In this document: piece after piece, positions 34,920-43,845 of the stretch
Layout of the letters: every line of letters begins with the position of its first letter
How positions within the stretch are numbered: the first letter of the stretch is position 1
NCBI GenBank assembly: GCA_023396415.1
Contig: JAEWWJ010000051.1
Location: 1-44,925 of the forward strand
Reading direction: 5' to 3'
Source of the DNA: Bacteroidota bacterium
GTDB lineage: Bacteria > Bacteroidota > Bacteroidia > Bacteroidales > F082
DNA: 44,925 nucleotides
The notes under the pieces: generated by a model
The model's database searches: none
Seen by the model: only the letters and a program-made list of their open reading frames with translations
Told to the model about the DNA's origin: nothing
Translations under genes and position numbers: made by a program

Positions 34920-34927
34920 TACTTTTG
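34920..34927 (+). promoter_or_regulatory. Promoter -7 element of RND efflux operon
   Basis: TACTTTTG, 58 bases before the ATG at 34986. Confidence 0.55.
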
Positions 34928-34985
34928 CGGGTTAAACAAAAACACTTGTTTTTTGTCTTTACAATTACAAGATAAATTTATTACC

Positions 34986-36065
34986 ATGAAGAAACATTGG
35001 AAACGCATCATAGGCTTTACATTGGCTGTTTTGCTTTTAGCACTCATCATCCTCAACAAGGAGGGTTTGATGAAAAAAGATGCTGATCGCTCCTCTTTTG
35101 TCACGGGAAAGCAAAACTTTATTTTACCAGTGCAAGCCCTTGTGCTGCGGCCACTTCCATTGAATGATGTGTTGGTTGCCGCCGGCACTGTGATGGCCGA
35201 TGAGCAGGTTGAAGTTTCGGCTGAGGCTTCGGGGCGCATCACCTCCATTCATTTTGATGAAGGCACGGCAGTGAAGGCGGGCGATCTTTTGGTCACCATC
35301 AACAATGCCGATTTGATTGCTCAAGCCGACCGCAACAACTTTCAGCTGAAGCTGGCCGAAACGCGCGAAGAGCGTCAAAGGCAGCTGCTCGACAAACAGG
35401 GCATCAGTCAGCAGACCTACGATCAGGTGCTTACCGAACTCAACGCCTTGCGTGCCGAGGCACGACTGATTGAAGCCCAGCTGGAAAAAACCCGCATCAA
35501 AGCGCCTTTTGCCGGACGCATCGGGTTGCGTTACCTCAGCGAGGGTAGTTTTGTTAGTCCGGGAACGAAAATCGTTCGTTTGGCGCGCACCAGTCCTGTG
35601 AAAATTGAGTTTAGTATTCCCGAAAGGTATTTACAATACGTTCAAAATGGCGTTGACATCCGCTTTAATGTGGACAACAGCCCACTTACATTTGATGCCT
35701 CCATCTATGCCATTGAGCCGGTGATTGACCAGCAGTCGCGGAGCATTACAGCCCGAGCACGTTTTAACAACAGCCAAGGCTTTGTGGTTCCGGGGTCGTT
35801 TGCCAAGGTGGAACTGCCATTAATGAACCTATCCGAGGTGCTTCAAGTGAATGCCGAAGCGCTGATCCCCGAAATGGGCAGCAACAAAGTGTTTGTGTAT
35901 CGCAATGGCAAGGCACAACCCCAAACCGTGGTCACTGGCATTCGTACCGAGCGCATGGTACAAATCACCACGGGACTACAGCCGGGCGACACCGTTATCA
36001 CGAGCGGATTGTTGCAGCTGAGACCGGGAATGGAAGTTGAACTTCGTCAAACCATCGTACAATGA
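34986..36065 (+). CDS. RND efflux periplasmic adaptor (HlyD/AcrA family)
   Basis: A 359-residue membrane fusion protein linking the inner membrane pump to the outer membrane channel. The ATG at 34986 gives a hydrophobic anchor (IIGFTLAVLLLALIIL); an in-frame ATG at 34875 would place the promoter inside the gene and is rejected. The barrel-sandwich halves are visible (VEVSAEASGRITSIHFDEGT and TRIKAPFAGRIGLRYLSEGS) with a helical hairpin between. A beta-barrel and membrane-proximal domain follow. It starts the operon, overlapping the pump gene by 4 bp (ATGA). Confidence 0.93.
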   Translation: MKKHWKRIIGFTLAVLLLALIILNKEGLMKKDADRSSFVTGKQNFILPVQALVLRPLPLNDVLVAAGTVMADEQVEVSAEASGRITSIHFDEGTAVKAGDLLVTINNADLIAQADRNNFQLKLAETREERQRQLLDKQGISQQTYDQVLTELNALRAEARLIEAQLEKTRIKAPFAGRIGLRYLSEGSFVSPGTKIVRLARTSPVKIEFSIPERYLQYVQNGVDIRFNVDNSPLTFDASIYAIEPVIDQQSRSITARARFNNSQGFVVPGSFAKVELPLMNLSEVLQVNAEALIPEMGSNKVFVYRNGKAQPQTVVTGIRTERMVQITTGLQPGDTVITSGLLQLRPGMEVELRQTIVQ

Positions 36066-39000
36066 GTTTATCCTCAACAAGCATCAACAGGCCTGTTTTG
36101 GCCACCGTGATGTCCATCACCATCATACTTTTTGGTGTGATTGGACTTTTGACCCTTGGCATACGCGAATATCCCAGCGTGGAAGCTCCCATTGTAACGG
36201 TAAGCACCAGCTATGTAGGTGCCAATGCCGATGTGATTGAATCGCAAATTACCGAACCTTTAGAAGAATCCATCAACGGTATTGCCGGCATCCGCACCTT
36301 AACATCGGTAAGTCGCGATGGCCGCAGCACCATCACCGTTGAATTTGACCTTTCTGTTGATCTTGAAACGGCTGCCAACGACGTTCGCGATAGGGTTTCA
36401 CGGTCGCTGTCTTACCTTCCTCCCGATGCCGATCCACCGATTGTGAGCAAAGCCGATGCCGATTCCAACCCCATCATTTTCTTGAACATCCGCAGCGAAC
36501 AACGGTCGCTGTTGGAGCTTACCGAGATTGCCCAACGCACCTTTAAAGAAAGCTTACAAACCATTCCGGGTGTAAGCTCCATTGCCATTTGGGGCGCCAA
36601 GGAATATTCCATGCGGCTTTGGATAGACCCCTCTCGCCTCTCGGCTTTTAAGCTCAGTCCGTTGGATGTGCGCAACGCCCTGCTGCGTGAAAACTTGGAG
36701 CTGCCCTCCGGTCGTATTGAAGGCAATACCGTGGAACTTACCGTTAGAACCCTCAGCCGCCTTGAAACCCCTAATGACTTCAACAACCTTATCATCAAAG
36801 AAACACCAGCCGGTATTATCCGCCTCAGCGATGTGGGCTATGCCGAACTGGCGCCTTTAAACGAAAGAACCATCCTTCGTCGCGATGGAATACCCATGGT
36901 GGGCAACGCCATTATTCCGCAGCCGGGATCAAACCATGTGGAGATTGCCGACGAGTTTTACCGCCGCATCGAGAAGATCAAGAAAGACCTGCCCGAAGAC
37001 ATTGAATTGGGCATTGGTTTCGACAATACCGACTATATCCGCTATGCCATCACCGAGGTGGAACAAACCATTTATCTCGCTTTTTTATTGGTGGTCTTGG
37101 TCATCTTTTTCTTCCTTCGCGACTGGCGCACCTCCATCATTCCGGTGGTGGTTATTCCCATCTCGCTGATAGGTTCGTTTTTCATCATGTATATTGCCGG
37201 CTTCTCCATCAACGTGCTTACCCTGCTGGGATTGGTGCTGGCCATCGGTTTGGTGGTGGACGATGCCATTGTGGTGATCGAGAACATCTATACCAAAATC
37301 GAAAAAGGAATGCCGCCCAAGCAGGCCGGATTAGAGGGTTCCGCAGAAATCTTTTTCGCTGTTATTGCCACTACCGTTGCTTTAGCCACCGTGTTTTTAC
37401 CTGTTATTTTCCTCGAAGGACTTACCGGCCGTCTCTTCCGCGAGTTTGGTATTGTTTTGGCCGGATCGGTGATTATTTCCTCCTTTGTGGCCCTCACGCT
37501 CACTCCTATGCTCTCGACCCGTTTGCTCAAGCGACGCGAAAAACACAATGCCTTTTACAATTGGACAGAGCCTTTTTTTACAAAACTTACCAAGCTTTAT
37601 GCTGACAGCCTTAGAGTTTTTCTGAAGCGCAGATGGTGGGCGGCCATCATCATTTTAATTTCGGTGCTGCTGATTGTAGGCCTAGGCCGCCAGCTGCCCT
37701 CGGAGTTGGCACCTATGGAAGACCGCTCGGGGATGATGGTTTTTTCCACCGCACCCGAAGGCAGCACCTTTGAGTATATGGAGCTTTATGTGAAACAAAT
37801 GATTGACGTGGTGCAAAAAGAGGTGCCCGAAATATATTCGTTGGTCACCATCACCTCCCCCGGTTTTGGTGCGGCGAGCAGTGTCAACTCCTCTTTTGCC
37901 CGCATCCGTTTGGTAGAACCCGACCAACGTGATCGTTCGCAACAGCAAGTGGCCGACCACCTGAACCGGCAGCTGTCGCAACTCACCGAGGTGCGTAGTT
38001 TCATTACCCAAGAGCAATCCATCGGTACCGCGCGAGGTGGCCTTCCGGTTCAATATGTCATTCAAGCCCGCAACCTCGACAAGCTCAAAGAGGTGTTGCC
38101 CGCCTTTATGGCCGAAGTTAACCAAAGTCCTGTCTTTCAGTTTGCCGATCTCAACCTTAAGTTCAACAAGCCTGAATTGCAAATCACCATCAATCGCGAA
38201 AAGGCACGCTCAATGGGTGTTTCGGCACAAGACATTGCCCAAACGCTGCAACTTTCGCTCAGCGGACAACGGTTTGGCTTCTTTATTATGAATGGAAAAC
38301 AATACCAAGTTATCGGACAGTTAGAAAGGGAATACCGCTCCGATCCTTTGGATTTGACCACCCTTTTTGTGAAAAATAACCTTGGTCAGATGGTGCAGCT
38401 CTCCAACCTTGTTGACATCAGCGAGCAAACCAATCCGCCGGCTCTGTTCCGCTACAACAGATATGTTTCGGCCACCGTTTCGGCCAATCCCGTGAACGGA
38501 AAAACCATTGGCGACGGCATCGAAGAGATGGACCGCATAGCGGCTTTGGTGTTAGACGACACCTTTAGCACCTCGTTGGCAGGCACTTCCAAAGATTTTG
38601 AAGAAAGTTCGTCGAGCTTGCTCTTTGCGTTTTTCTTGGCTCTGATCTTGATTTATCTTGTGCTTTCGGCACAGTTTGAGAGCTTCCGCGACCCGCTCAT
38701 CATCATGTTTACAGTGCCTTTGGCTCTGGCGGGTGCTGTGCTCACGCTGTGGTATTTCGGCAAAACGCTCAACATCTTCAGTCAAATTGGCATCATTATG
38801 TTGATTGGACTGGTGTCGAAAAACGGTATTCTCATTGTTGAGTTTGCCAACCAGCGCAAAGCCTCGGGCTTAAAAAAGGCCGATGCCATTTTTGATGCGG
38901 CCATCTCGCGTTTCAGGCCGATCCTGATGACGAGCTTGTCCACCATTCTGGGAGCAGTGCCTATTGCTTTGGCATTGGGAGCCGGTTCGGAAAGCCGCGT

Positions 39001-39160
39001 TTCGATGGGAACGGCTATCATTGGCGGCCTCACTTTTGCCACGCTGCTTACCCTTTACGTAATACCGGCCATGTACAGCTACATTTCGGGAAGTGAAAAA
39101 AATGTGTCGAACGTGACTGCCATTGCCGACGAAACACCTATTAAAGAGGAAGAGAAATGA
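36062..39160 (+). CDS. RND family efflux pump permease (AcrB/MexB type)
   Basis: A 1032-residue proton-driven inner membrane pump. The start INRPVLATVMSITIILFGVI is the first transmembrane helix, followed by the porter domain text (YPSVEAPIVTVSTSYVGANA). Transmembrane helix 4 carries the proton-relay pair in LVVDDAIVVIENI. Twelve helices are expected and the length fits. Substrates may be hydrophobic drugs, metals or dyes and cannot be assigned; the HAE1-type rather than heavy-metal type is favoured by the DD pair. It overlaps its neighbours by 4 bp at each end. Confidence 0.95.
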   Translation: MSLSSTSINRPVLATVMSITIILFGVIGLLTLGIREYPSVEAPIVTVSTSYVGANADVIESQITEPLEESINGIAGIRTLTSVSRDGRSTITVEFDLSVDLETAANDVRDRVSRSLSYLPPDADPPIVSKADADSNPIIFLNIRSEQRSLLELTEIAQRTFKESLQTIPGVSSIAIWGAKEYSMRLWIDPSRLSAFKLSPLDVRNALLRENLELPSGRIEGNTVELTVRTLSRLETPNDFNNLIIKETPAGIIRLSDVGYAELAPLNERTILRRDGIPMVGNAIIPQPGSNHVEIADEFYRRIEKIKKDLPEDIELGIGFDNTDYIRYAITEVEQTIYLAFLLVVLVIFFFLRDWRTSIIPVVVIPISLIGSFFIMYIAGFSINVLTLLGLVLAIGLVVDDAIVVIENIYTKIEKGMPPKQAGLEGSAEIFFAVIATTVALATVFLPVIFLEGLTGRLFREFGIVLAGSVIISSFVALTLTPMLSTRLLKRREKHNAFYNWTEPFFTKLTKLYADSLRVFLKRRWWAAIIILISVLLIVGLGRQLPSELAPMEDRSGMMVFSTAPEGSTFEYMELYVKQMIDVVQKEVPEIYSLVTITSPGFGAASSVNSSFARIRLVEPDQRDRSQQQVADHLNRQLSQLTEVRSFITQEQSIGTARGGLPVQYVIQARNLDKLKEVLPAFMAEVNQSPVFQFADLNLKFNKPELQITINREKARSMGVSAQDIAQTLQLSLSGQRFGFFIMNGKQYQVIGQLEREYRSDPLDLTTLFVKNNLGQMVQLSNLVDISEQTNPPALFRYNRYVSATVSANPVNGKTIGDGIEEMDRIAALVLDDTFSTSLAGTSKDFEESSSSLLFAFFLALILIYLVLSAQFESFRDPLIIMFTVPLALAGAVLTLWYFGKTLNIFSQIGIIMLIGLVSKNGILIVEFANQRKASGLKKADAIFDAAISRFRPILMTSLSTILGAVPIALALGAGSESRVSMGTAIIGGLTFATLLTLYVIPAMYSYISGSEKNVSNVTAIADETPIKEEEK

Positions 39161-40464
39161 GAGTATTTTCGATTTTAACCTGTATAGCGCTGATGTTTGT
39201 CGGGCCATTGACGGCGCAAGACCACCTTGGCGTACAAAAGGCCATTGCTATTGCCTTGGACAACAATTATGGCATTCGGCTGGAACGCCAAGAGGTGCGC
39301 ATTGCCGAAAACAACAACAGTTGGGGCAATGCGGGCTTTCTTCCGCGCCTCAACCTGAGCGCCGCACAGAACAACAGCATCACCGATTCGCGTCAGGCTT
39401 TTCTCACCGGACAGGTGAACGACCGCAGCGGTGCCAAAGCGGATAATTTTAACGCCGGCCTACAGCTCAACTGGACGATTTTTGACGGGATGAAAATGTT
39501 TGCCCGCCGCGACCAACTGCAAGAGCTGGAGCAGATGGGCGAAATGCAGCTTTTGTTGACGGTGGAAAACACCATCAGCGAAATCCACAACTACTATTTC
39601 ACGCTGGTGCAGCTGATGCGCCAGAAAAAGGTGCTGGAAAAAACCATTGCTTTGGGCAACGAACGTGTGCAGCTGTCGGAAGACAAGCTGGCTTTTGGCT
39701 CCGGTTCCAAGCTGGAGGTGCTGCAAGCAGAGGTGGATCTGAACAGCGACAGTGCAGCTTATATGGCGTTGATTGATCAAATCGAACGAAACACTTTTAG
39801 TGTAAATACCCTTTTGGGCAGGGCGCCCGAAGTGCTTTTTAGTGTTGACGACAGCATCAGCCTGCTTCCGATGCTCAATAAGGAAATGTTGGAAAAGCAG
39901 ATGCGCGAGCGTAACACCAGCTTGCTCCTCAGCCGGAAAAATGAACAGCTGACCCAACTGGCTTTGAAAGAGATCAGGTCGCGTCAGCTGCCGGAGGTGG
40001 GTTTTAATCTGGGTTACAACTTCCTGAACCAAAAGAGTGAATCGGGCTTTTTGGCAGAAAACCGATCTTTGGGTCTGACGTATGGTTTAACGGCCAGCAT
40101 GAACCTCTTCAACGGATTCAACACGCGCCGCGAACACCAAAACCTGCGCATCGAAGCTGAAAGCAGTAGGTTGCGTGTTGAATCGCTTGAAAACGAACTT
40201 CTAGCCGGTCTAAAAACAGCCTATGGAAGCTATGATAACAAGCAAAAGCTGCTGCTGATGGAGAAGAAAAACCTGGCCTCGGCGATGGAGAACCTGAATA
40301 TCGCGAGTGAACGTTACGCCCTTGGCGACCTTTCGGGGCTTGAATACAGGGAGGCGCAACGCAATTACCTTCAAGCGGAAACACGGCTGTTAACGGTGGT
40401 GCTGGAGGCTAAGCTCTTAGAAACACAGCTGCTTCAGCTGGCCGGGATGCTGGCTGGGGATTAG
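39157..40464 (+). CDS. Outer membrane efflux protein (TolC family)
   Basis: A 435-residue outer membrane factor that completes the RND system. A signal peptide (SILTCIALMFVGPLTAQ) is followed by two long alpha-helical OEP repeats; heptads such as GEMQLLLTVENTISEIHNYY and ALGNERVQLSEDKLAFGSGS belong to the coiled-coil barrel. The end (LLETQLLQLAGMLAGD) is typical. The 4-bp ATGA overlap with the pump gene shows coupling. Palindromic repeats begin 7 bp after the stop. Confidence 0.94.
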   Translation: MRVFSILTCIALMFVGPLTAQDHLGVQKAIAIALDNNYGIRLERQEVRIAENNNSWGNAGFLPRLNLSAAQNNSITDSRQAFLTGQVNDRSGAKADNFNAGLQLNWTIFDGMKMFARRDQLQELEQMGEMQLLLTVENTISEIHNYYFTLVQLMRQKKVLEKTIALGNERVQLSEDKLAFGSGSKLEVLQAEVDLNSDSAAYMALIDQIERNTFSVNTLLGRAPEVLFSVDDSISLLPMLNKEMLEKQMRERNTSLLLSRKNEQLTQLALKEIRSRQLPEVGFNLGYNFLNQKSESGFLAENRSLGLTYGLTASMNLFNGFNTRREHQNLRIEAESSRLRVESLENELLAGLKTAYGSYDNKQKLLLMEKKNLASAMENLNIASERYALGDLSGLEYREAQRNYLQAETRLLTVVLEAKLLETQLLQLAGMLAGD

Positions 40465-40470
40465 TGTTTA

Positions 40471-40522
40471 GTCTCGTCTTGAGACGAGACGTTTTGCGTT
40501 TTGTCTCGTCTTGAGACGAGAG
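40471..40522. repeat. Palindromic repeat A, copies 3 and 4
   Basis: Two copies at 40471-40490 and 40503-40522, joined by GTTTTGCGTTTT. Copy 3 has a complete 9-bp arm pair. Confidence 0.8.
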
Positions 40523-40655
40523 CTGTTGGCTCTATTTTTGCTTTGGGAAGAGGATTCTTGATTTTAGCAACTATGGCGATGTAGTCACAGAATAAGCCGA
40601 GCTGAGGGTTTTTGGTCTTGGACGATGGCGCACGCGGTAAGGATGCTACGGGTGT

Positions 40656-40802
40656 TTAACATGCGACCCCGCTATAAACATGCGACCCCGCTGGGGTCGA
40701 GGATGATCTATTGACTACATTTTCTATAAACATGCGACCCCGCTGGGGTCGGTGTTCCCTAATGAATTCCACCTTTATAAACATGCGACCCCGCGGGGGT
40801 TG
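40656..40802. repeat. Palindromic repeat B, one partial and three full units
   Basis: Units begin ATAAACATG and contain the palindrome CGACCCCGCTGGGGTCG. A partial unit at 40656-40673 abuts a full unit at 40674-40699. Others start at 40726 and 40777; the last has CGCGGGGGTT in place of CGCTGGGGTC. Full units are 51-52 bp apart with unrelated 25-26 bp between. No cas genes are present. Confidence 0.8.
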
Positions 40803-40875
40803 AGCAGATTTTCGAAGATATTGAGGACTTGGGGACTGAGGGTCTGGGTGTCTCTAAGTTTTTCAGAGAAAAAGA

Positions 40876-40906
40876 AAAAAGCACAGCTGGCGTTTCTGTG
40901 CTTTTT
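40876..40906 (-). terminator. Intrinsic terminator of the minus-strand gene ending at 40930
   Basis: Perfect 11-bp arms AAAAAGCACAG and CTGTGCTTTTT around a 9-base loop, with a T-rich tract on the minus strand (T6, C, T5). Confidence 0.8.
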
Positions 40907-40929
40907 GAAGGGGTTGGGGTGTGTGCGGA

Positions 40930-41853
40930 TTAGCTGGCGGGGGTAAGGCTGAAGTTGACGACAAGGTTTTCGCCGGCTTTGGCCTGGAAGGTTACGGGCT
41001 CGGGGAGCTGGTAGCCTGCACAGTGGCAGCTTACGGTGAAGCTTGTCTCGGGAAGGTCTTCGAAGAGGTAGTAGCCGTCGGCATCGGTTTCGGTGGCCAT
41101 GTCGAAGCCCACAAGGTTGATGACGGCATCTTTGACAGCTTTGCCGGTTAGGGCGTTTGTGACCGTTCCAACGATTTCGACATGCTGGTTAACTGGCTGG
41201 GCATTCTTTTTTTTGCGGAATCTGCGACCACGCAGCATGTAGTACTCCTCATAAAGTTCGGGATGTGACGATTGCAGAAAGGTGATCAGCGGATCAATCT
41301 TTGTTCGAAGCGTTTCATGGCCAGCACTCAACAGCTTTTCTAGCTCGCTTGCTGTTTTGCGGCGCTGAAAAAGACTGGCATCAGTGTTGTCGAGGGTTTT
41401 ACTGAAGTTGTTCGTCAGATCAAGGAATTCACTTATCCTGGATGCTGAAAGCCCAATGGCTGCCGCCTCTTCGGGGTATTTCTGCAATTCGGCATGGATG
41501 TGTAGGGCAAACTCATACTTTTTGAATGCTGATATACTGCGAAACCTCGACCGGTAGGATTTGAACAGATGTGTCAGACTTAAGCTGCCAAGATTGGATG
41601 CTAAAAGCAATCCCATTCCGGTGATCAGCTGGAATTCCTTTTCGAAATTTTTCTGCTCTTCCTGTTTGGGTTTGATAATGGTTGAAGAAGGTTTTAACCT
41701 TTTCGAAATCAAGGTGGCAGTATCGTCGAGTTGTTGTGAAAACTGCGATTTGATTTCGAGCAATGCTGGTTGCCCGGCAAAGACTTCGGCGTGACTTTCA
41801 AGTATGCGGCTGATCGCGCGCATCTTTTGATGTTGTAGGATTAACCTATTCAT
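40930..41853 (-). CDS. Helical protein with carboxypeptidase-regulatory-like C-terminal domain, no signal peptide
   Basis: A 307-residue protein. The N-terminal 210 or so residues are mainly helical (ISRILESHAEVFAGQPALLE, FSKTLDNTDASLFQRRKTAS), without a signal sequence, and end in a basic stretch (MLRGRRFRKKKN). Residues about 225-305 form a CarboxypepD_reg-like beta-sandwich (VEIVGTVTNALTGKAVKDAV, DADGYYLFEDLP and the final VVNFSLTPAS). That fold is usually periplasmic or extracellular, which makes the missing export signal notable. I recognise no function. It is transcribed away from the sigma-like cassette and ends in a clear terminator. Confidence 0.8.
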   Translation of the reverse strand: MNRLILQHQKMRAISRILESHAEVFAGQPALLEIKSQFSQQLDDTATLISKRLKPSSTIIKPKQEEQKNFEKEFQLITGMGLLLASNLGSLSLTHLFKSYRSRFRSISAFKKYEFALHIHAELQKYPEEAAAIGLSASRISEFLDLTNNFSKTLDNTDASLFQRRKTASELEKLLSAGHETLRTKIDPLITFLQSSHPELYEEYYMLRGRRFRKKKNAQPVNQHVEIVGTVTNALTGKAVKDAVINLVGFDMATETDADGYYLFEDLPETSFTVSCHCAGYQLPEPVTFQAKAGENLVVNFSLTPAS

Positions 41854-42461
41854 TTTATTTTAAGTTAAGTTTTTTGTGAAAGCAGACCATCTACTCTCTG
41901 ACATGAAGTATGCGGGTGGTGGACAACTTTTCGGTGGGTAGGTTTGTAAGATGCTGTCATTTTGATGGTTGGGCTTTTACAGTCTCATGCTTTTGTACTG
42001 GTTTTCAGTGAAAAGTTTAAAAAAAGTGCGTTGCTGATCAGAAAAAGTGCTGCTGTGCGCGAAAAATGGAAGTTGTGCGCGTAAAAAGTGTTGTTCTGTT
42101 TGAAAAAAGTGCTGTTCAGTTTGAAAAATTGTGTTTGTGTTCAGAAAAAGTGTGTTTCTGTTCGGGGAAAGTACATACAAGTTTAGGAAAAGAGCGCCAG
42201 TGATCGGTAATAGTGAGATTGTAATCAGAAAAAGAGTGTTCGGGTTTGGGAAATGTGTGGTTGTGAATAGAGATTGGTCTTTAGTCTTTAGTGGGAGTAT
42301 TAAGAAAACTGTGTCAGTTTAGTCTTTAGTTTTATTATTTTTTAGTATATGAATAACAATGAGTTAGGACGAAATTTCATTTTTTGATGAGATTTTTAAG
42401 ATATTTGAGGGCAAAGGTTGTCCACCGCCTGCATATAATAAGTGTATAAAAGCGATTATTC
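41854..42461. other. Intergenic region with tandem repeat
   Basis: 608 bp without a convincing gene. It holds the degenerate tandem repeat at 42029-42262 and 'ggtctttagtctttag' words at 42275-42330. A 67-residue minus-strand frame (41977-42180) is just the repeat read in one phase. Confidence 0.65.
42029..42262. repeat. Degenerate tandem repeat, unit about 21 bp, about 11 copies
   Basis: Each unit follows the pattern 'cagaaaaagtgtgtttctgtt' in loose form: a GAAAAAGTG-like core then a T/G-rich tail, at a period of 20-22 bp. The best conserved pair is near 42078-42124. Read on the minus strand it gives a 7-residue period (TEQHFFQ). Confidence 0.65.
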
Positions 42462-43340
42462 ATGCAAAATAAAACAAAACCGGAAAGGAAGGCAGCTGTC
42501 AAACCAATGCATCACGCGGGCTCGCTGATGCTCATCATTGCCCAAAAGGCAGAGCAGCCCAAGGAGGCTGAAATGGCTCACCGTTTGCTTTATTATAAGT
42601 ATCAAACTTATGTGAATGATATCTGCGAACGGCTTAGCCACAAATACATGATCTCCGAAGCCGGGGTGTGGGAAGAAGTGGCCGGAAATGTTCTTTTTAT
42701 AATGTATGATAAGGCCGAGAAGTTTCATGCAGACAAGCAGAAGAGCGCCAAACAGGCTGATGCACAATTGCGCAGCTGGCTGAAGGGAATAGCAGAGAAT
42801 GAATTTTTAATGTATCTGCGGGCACGAAAAAAGAAAGAGACCTATTATGTGCCAGAAAAGGATGTGGAAACAGAATCGTTGCTGGATTTGCCAACTCTGT
42901 CCCTCGAAAACAAAAGTTATCTGCGTGCATTAACTGAGGAGCTGCAAATCACACATGTTTCGGTATCAAAGCGAGGCATCTCGCCCACTACAGGAAAGTT
43001 GGGGTGGTTACCTGATGATTTGCCCGATTTGTTGGATGATGAGCCTAGTGAAGAAGAAAAAGAAGCCGAATTGCAGGCTTACCTTAAAAAATATGCCGGT
43101 GAGCTGAAAGAAATGAAAAAAGTTTTGTCAAAAGAGAACCCGGTTTACAAGGATGTTTATCTCACTTATGTCGAATATCAGGACGACAAAGGAAGGCTCA
43201 CCGAAGGAAGACTGGATTATCTGATTGAAAAGCATGGATTGACCTCAAAAAATCATGTGGCAAAAATGAAGCAAAGGGTGAGGCGAAGAATTATTGAAGC
43301 CATCAATAAGAAATTCGGGACCCTTGAGGATGAGGGGTAA
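42462..43340 (+). CDS. Divergent sigma-70-like (ECF-type) transcription factor
   Basis: A 292-residue protein. A region 2-like block (about 40-125) has YYKYQTYVNDICERLSHKYM, then VWEEVAGNVLFIMYDKAEKF and WLKGIAENEFLMYLRARKKK, matching the -10 recognition pattern of ECF sigma factors. The C-terminal block (LDYLIEKHGLTSKNHVAKMK, then QRVRRRIIEAI) looks like a region 4 helix-turn-helix. The middle (about 130-235), acidic and EEEKEAEL-rich, is longer than in ordinary ECF factors. No transmembrane anti-sigma gene follows; instead a small soluble protein gene begins 37 bp after the stop. Its regulon is unknown, and the assignment rests on pattern, not on a database hit. Confidence 0.7.
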   Translation: MQNKTKPERKAAVKPMHHAGSLMLIIAQKAEQPKEAEMAHRLLYYKYQTYVNDICERLSHKYMISEAGVWEEVAGNVLFIMYDKAEKFHADKQKSAKQADAQLRSWLKGIAENEFLMYLRARKKKETYYVPEKDVETESLLDLPTLSLENKSYLRALTEELQITHVSVSKRGISPTTGKLGWLPDDLPDLLDDEPSEEEKEAELQAYLKKYAGELKEMKKVLSKENPVYKDVYLTYVEYQDDKGRLTEGRLDYLIEKHGLTSKNHVAKMKQRVRRRIIEAINKKFGTLEDEG

Positions 43341-43377
43341 AAACGGAAACAGAGAAACCCATTTAAAAATTTTATGT

Positions 43378-43722
43378 ATGAAAAAGTTGACGATTGAACA
43401 ACTGGAAAGCCTGCTGGGCGAAGCGATGCGCCGCAGCAATAAAGGGCTTTCGAATGATGCTGCCGGGCTCCTGAAACGAGGGGAAAAAAGAAATGAGACA
43501 GAGGAATTGCCAGATTTCCTGAAAGATCACGAGGCCTTACTTACCCGTGCTTATGTGCCTTATGAAACAGTGGTTGAGAAAAATGACACAATCCTGATGC
43601 AAGAAGCACAACAGCATTATGAGAAAATGGCTGCCCGCAATGGCGCCCCGCTGTCGCAAGAAAGTATTGATCTCATCCGGGCATTGCTCGAAAGGGAAGT
43701 GAACGAAAAGACAGATGAATGA
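43378..43722 (+). CDS. Small soluble protein of unknown function, partner of sigma-like factor
   Basis: A 114-residue protein from the ATG at 43378 (an earlier in-frame ATG at 43294 would overlap the sigma-like gene). It is predicted helical and charged, with no signal or transmembrane segment. It begins KKLTIEQLESLLGEAMRR and ends with IDLIRALLEREVNEKTDE. I do not recognise a family. It follows the sigma-like gene and ends just before a terminator, so the two are one transcript. A role as anti-sigma, adaptor or protease target is a guess from position. Confidence 0.7.
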   Translation: MKKLTIEQLESLLGEAMRRSNKGLSNDAAGLLKRGEKRNETEELPDFLKDHEALLTRAYVPYETVVEKNDTILMQEAQQHYEKMAARNGAPLSQESIDLIRALLEREVNEKTDE

Positions 43723-43763
43723 TTTTGCACTTAAGTGCATCGTACGAAGCATGATGACGAAGC

Positions 43764-43803
43764 AAAAAAGCTTCCGGGAGATGATTTCCGGAAGCTTTTT
43801 TTT
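43764..43803 (+). terminator. Intrinsic terminator after sigma-like operon
   Basis: Perfect 14-bp arms AAAAAAGCTTCCGG and CCGGAAGCTTTTTT, with T-run of eight. It isolates the sigma-like operon from the protease gene. Confidence 0.88.
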
Positions 43804-43809
43804 ATGAAA

Positions 43810-43839
43810 TTTGTGTGCTAAACCAACTGATTATATTTG
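43810..43839 (+). promoter_or_regulatory. Promoter of ImmA/IrrE protease gene
   Basis: TTTG at 43810-43813 and -7 element TATATTTG at 43832-43839, 18-bp spacer. Only six bases separate it from the ATG, so the leader must be nearly absent. Confidence 0.6.
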
Positions 43840-43845
43840 ATCTCC

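Larger units (their letters stand above)
40465..40875. other. Intergenic region with two families of palindromic repeats
   Basis: No gene seen. Repeat A copies 3 and 4 lie at 40471 and 40503, repeat B units at 40656-40802, and between them is unexplained sequence (40524-40655). Confidence 0.7.

Noticed and set aside
40533..40540. TATTTTTG on the plus strand as a promoter for a transcript ending at the 40906 hairpin
   Set aside because: No gene or conserved structure follows, the plus-strand T-run is short, and such 8-mers occur by chance in AT-rich gaps.
40656..40802. CRISPR array
   Set aside because: Spacing is regular but units are full palindromes with an adjacent half-unit, only two intervening segments exist and no cas genes are present.
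41977..42180. 67-residue minus-strand frame with TEQHFFQ period
   Set aside because: The period comes from the 21-bp DNA repeat. No signal, domain or start context supports a gene.
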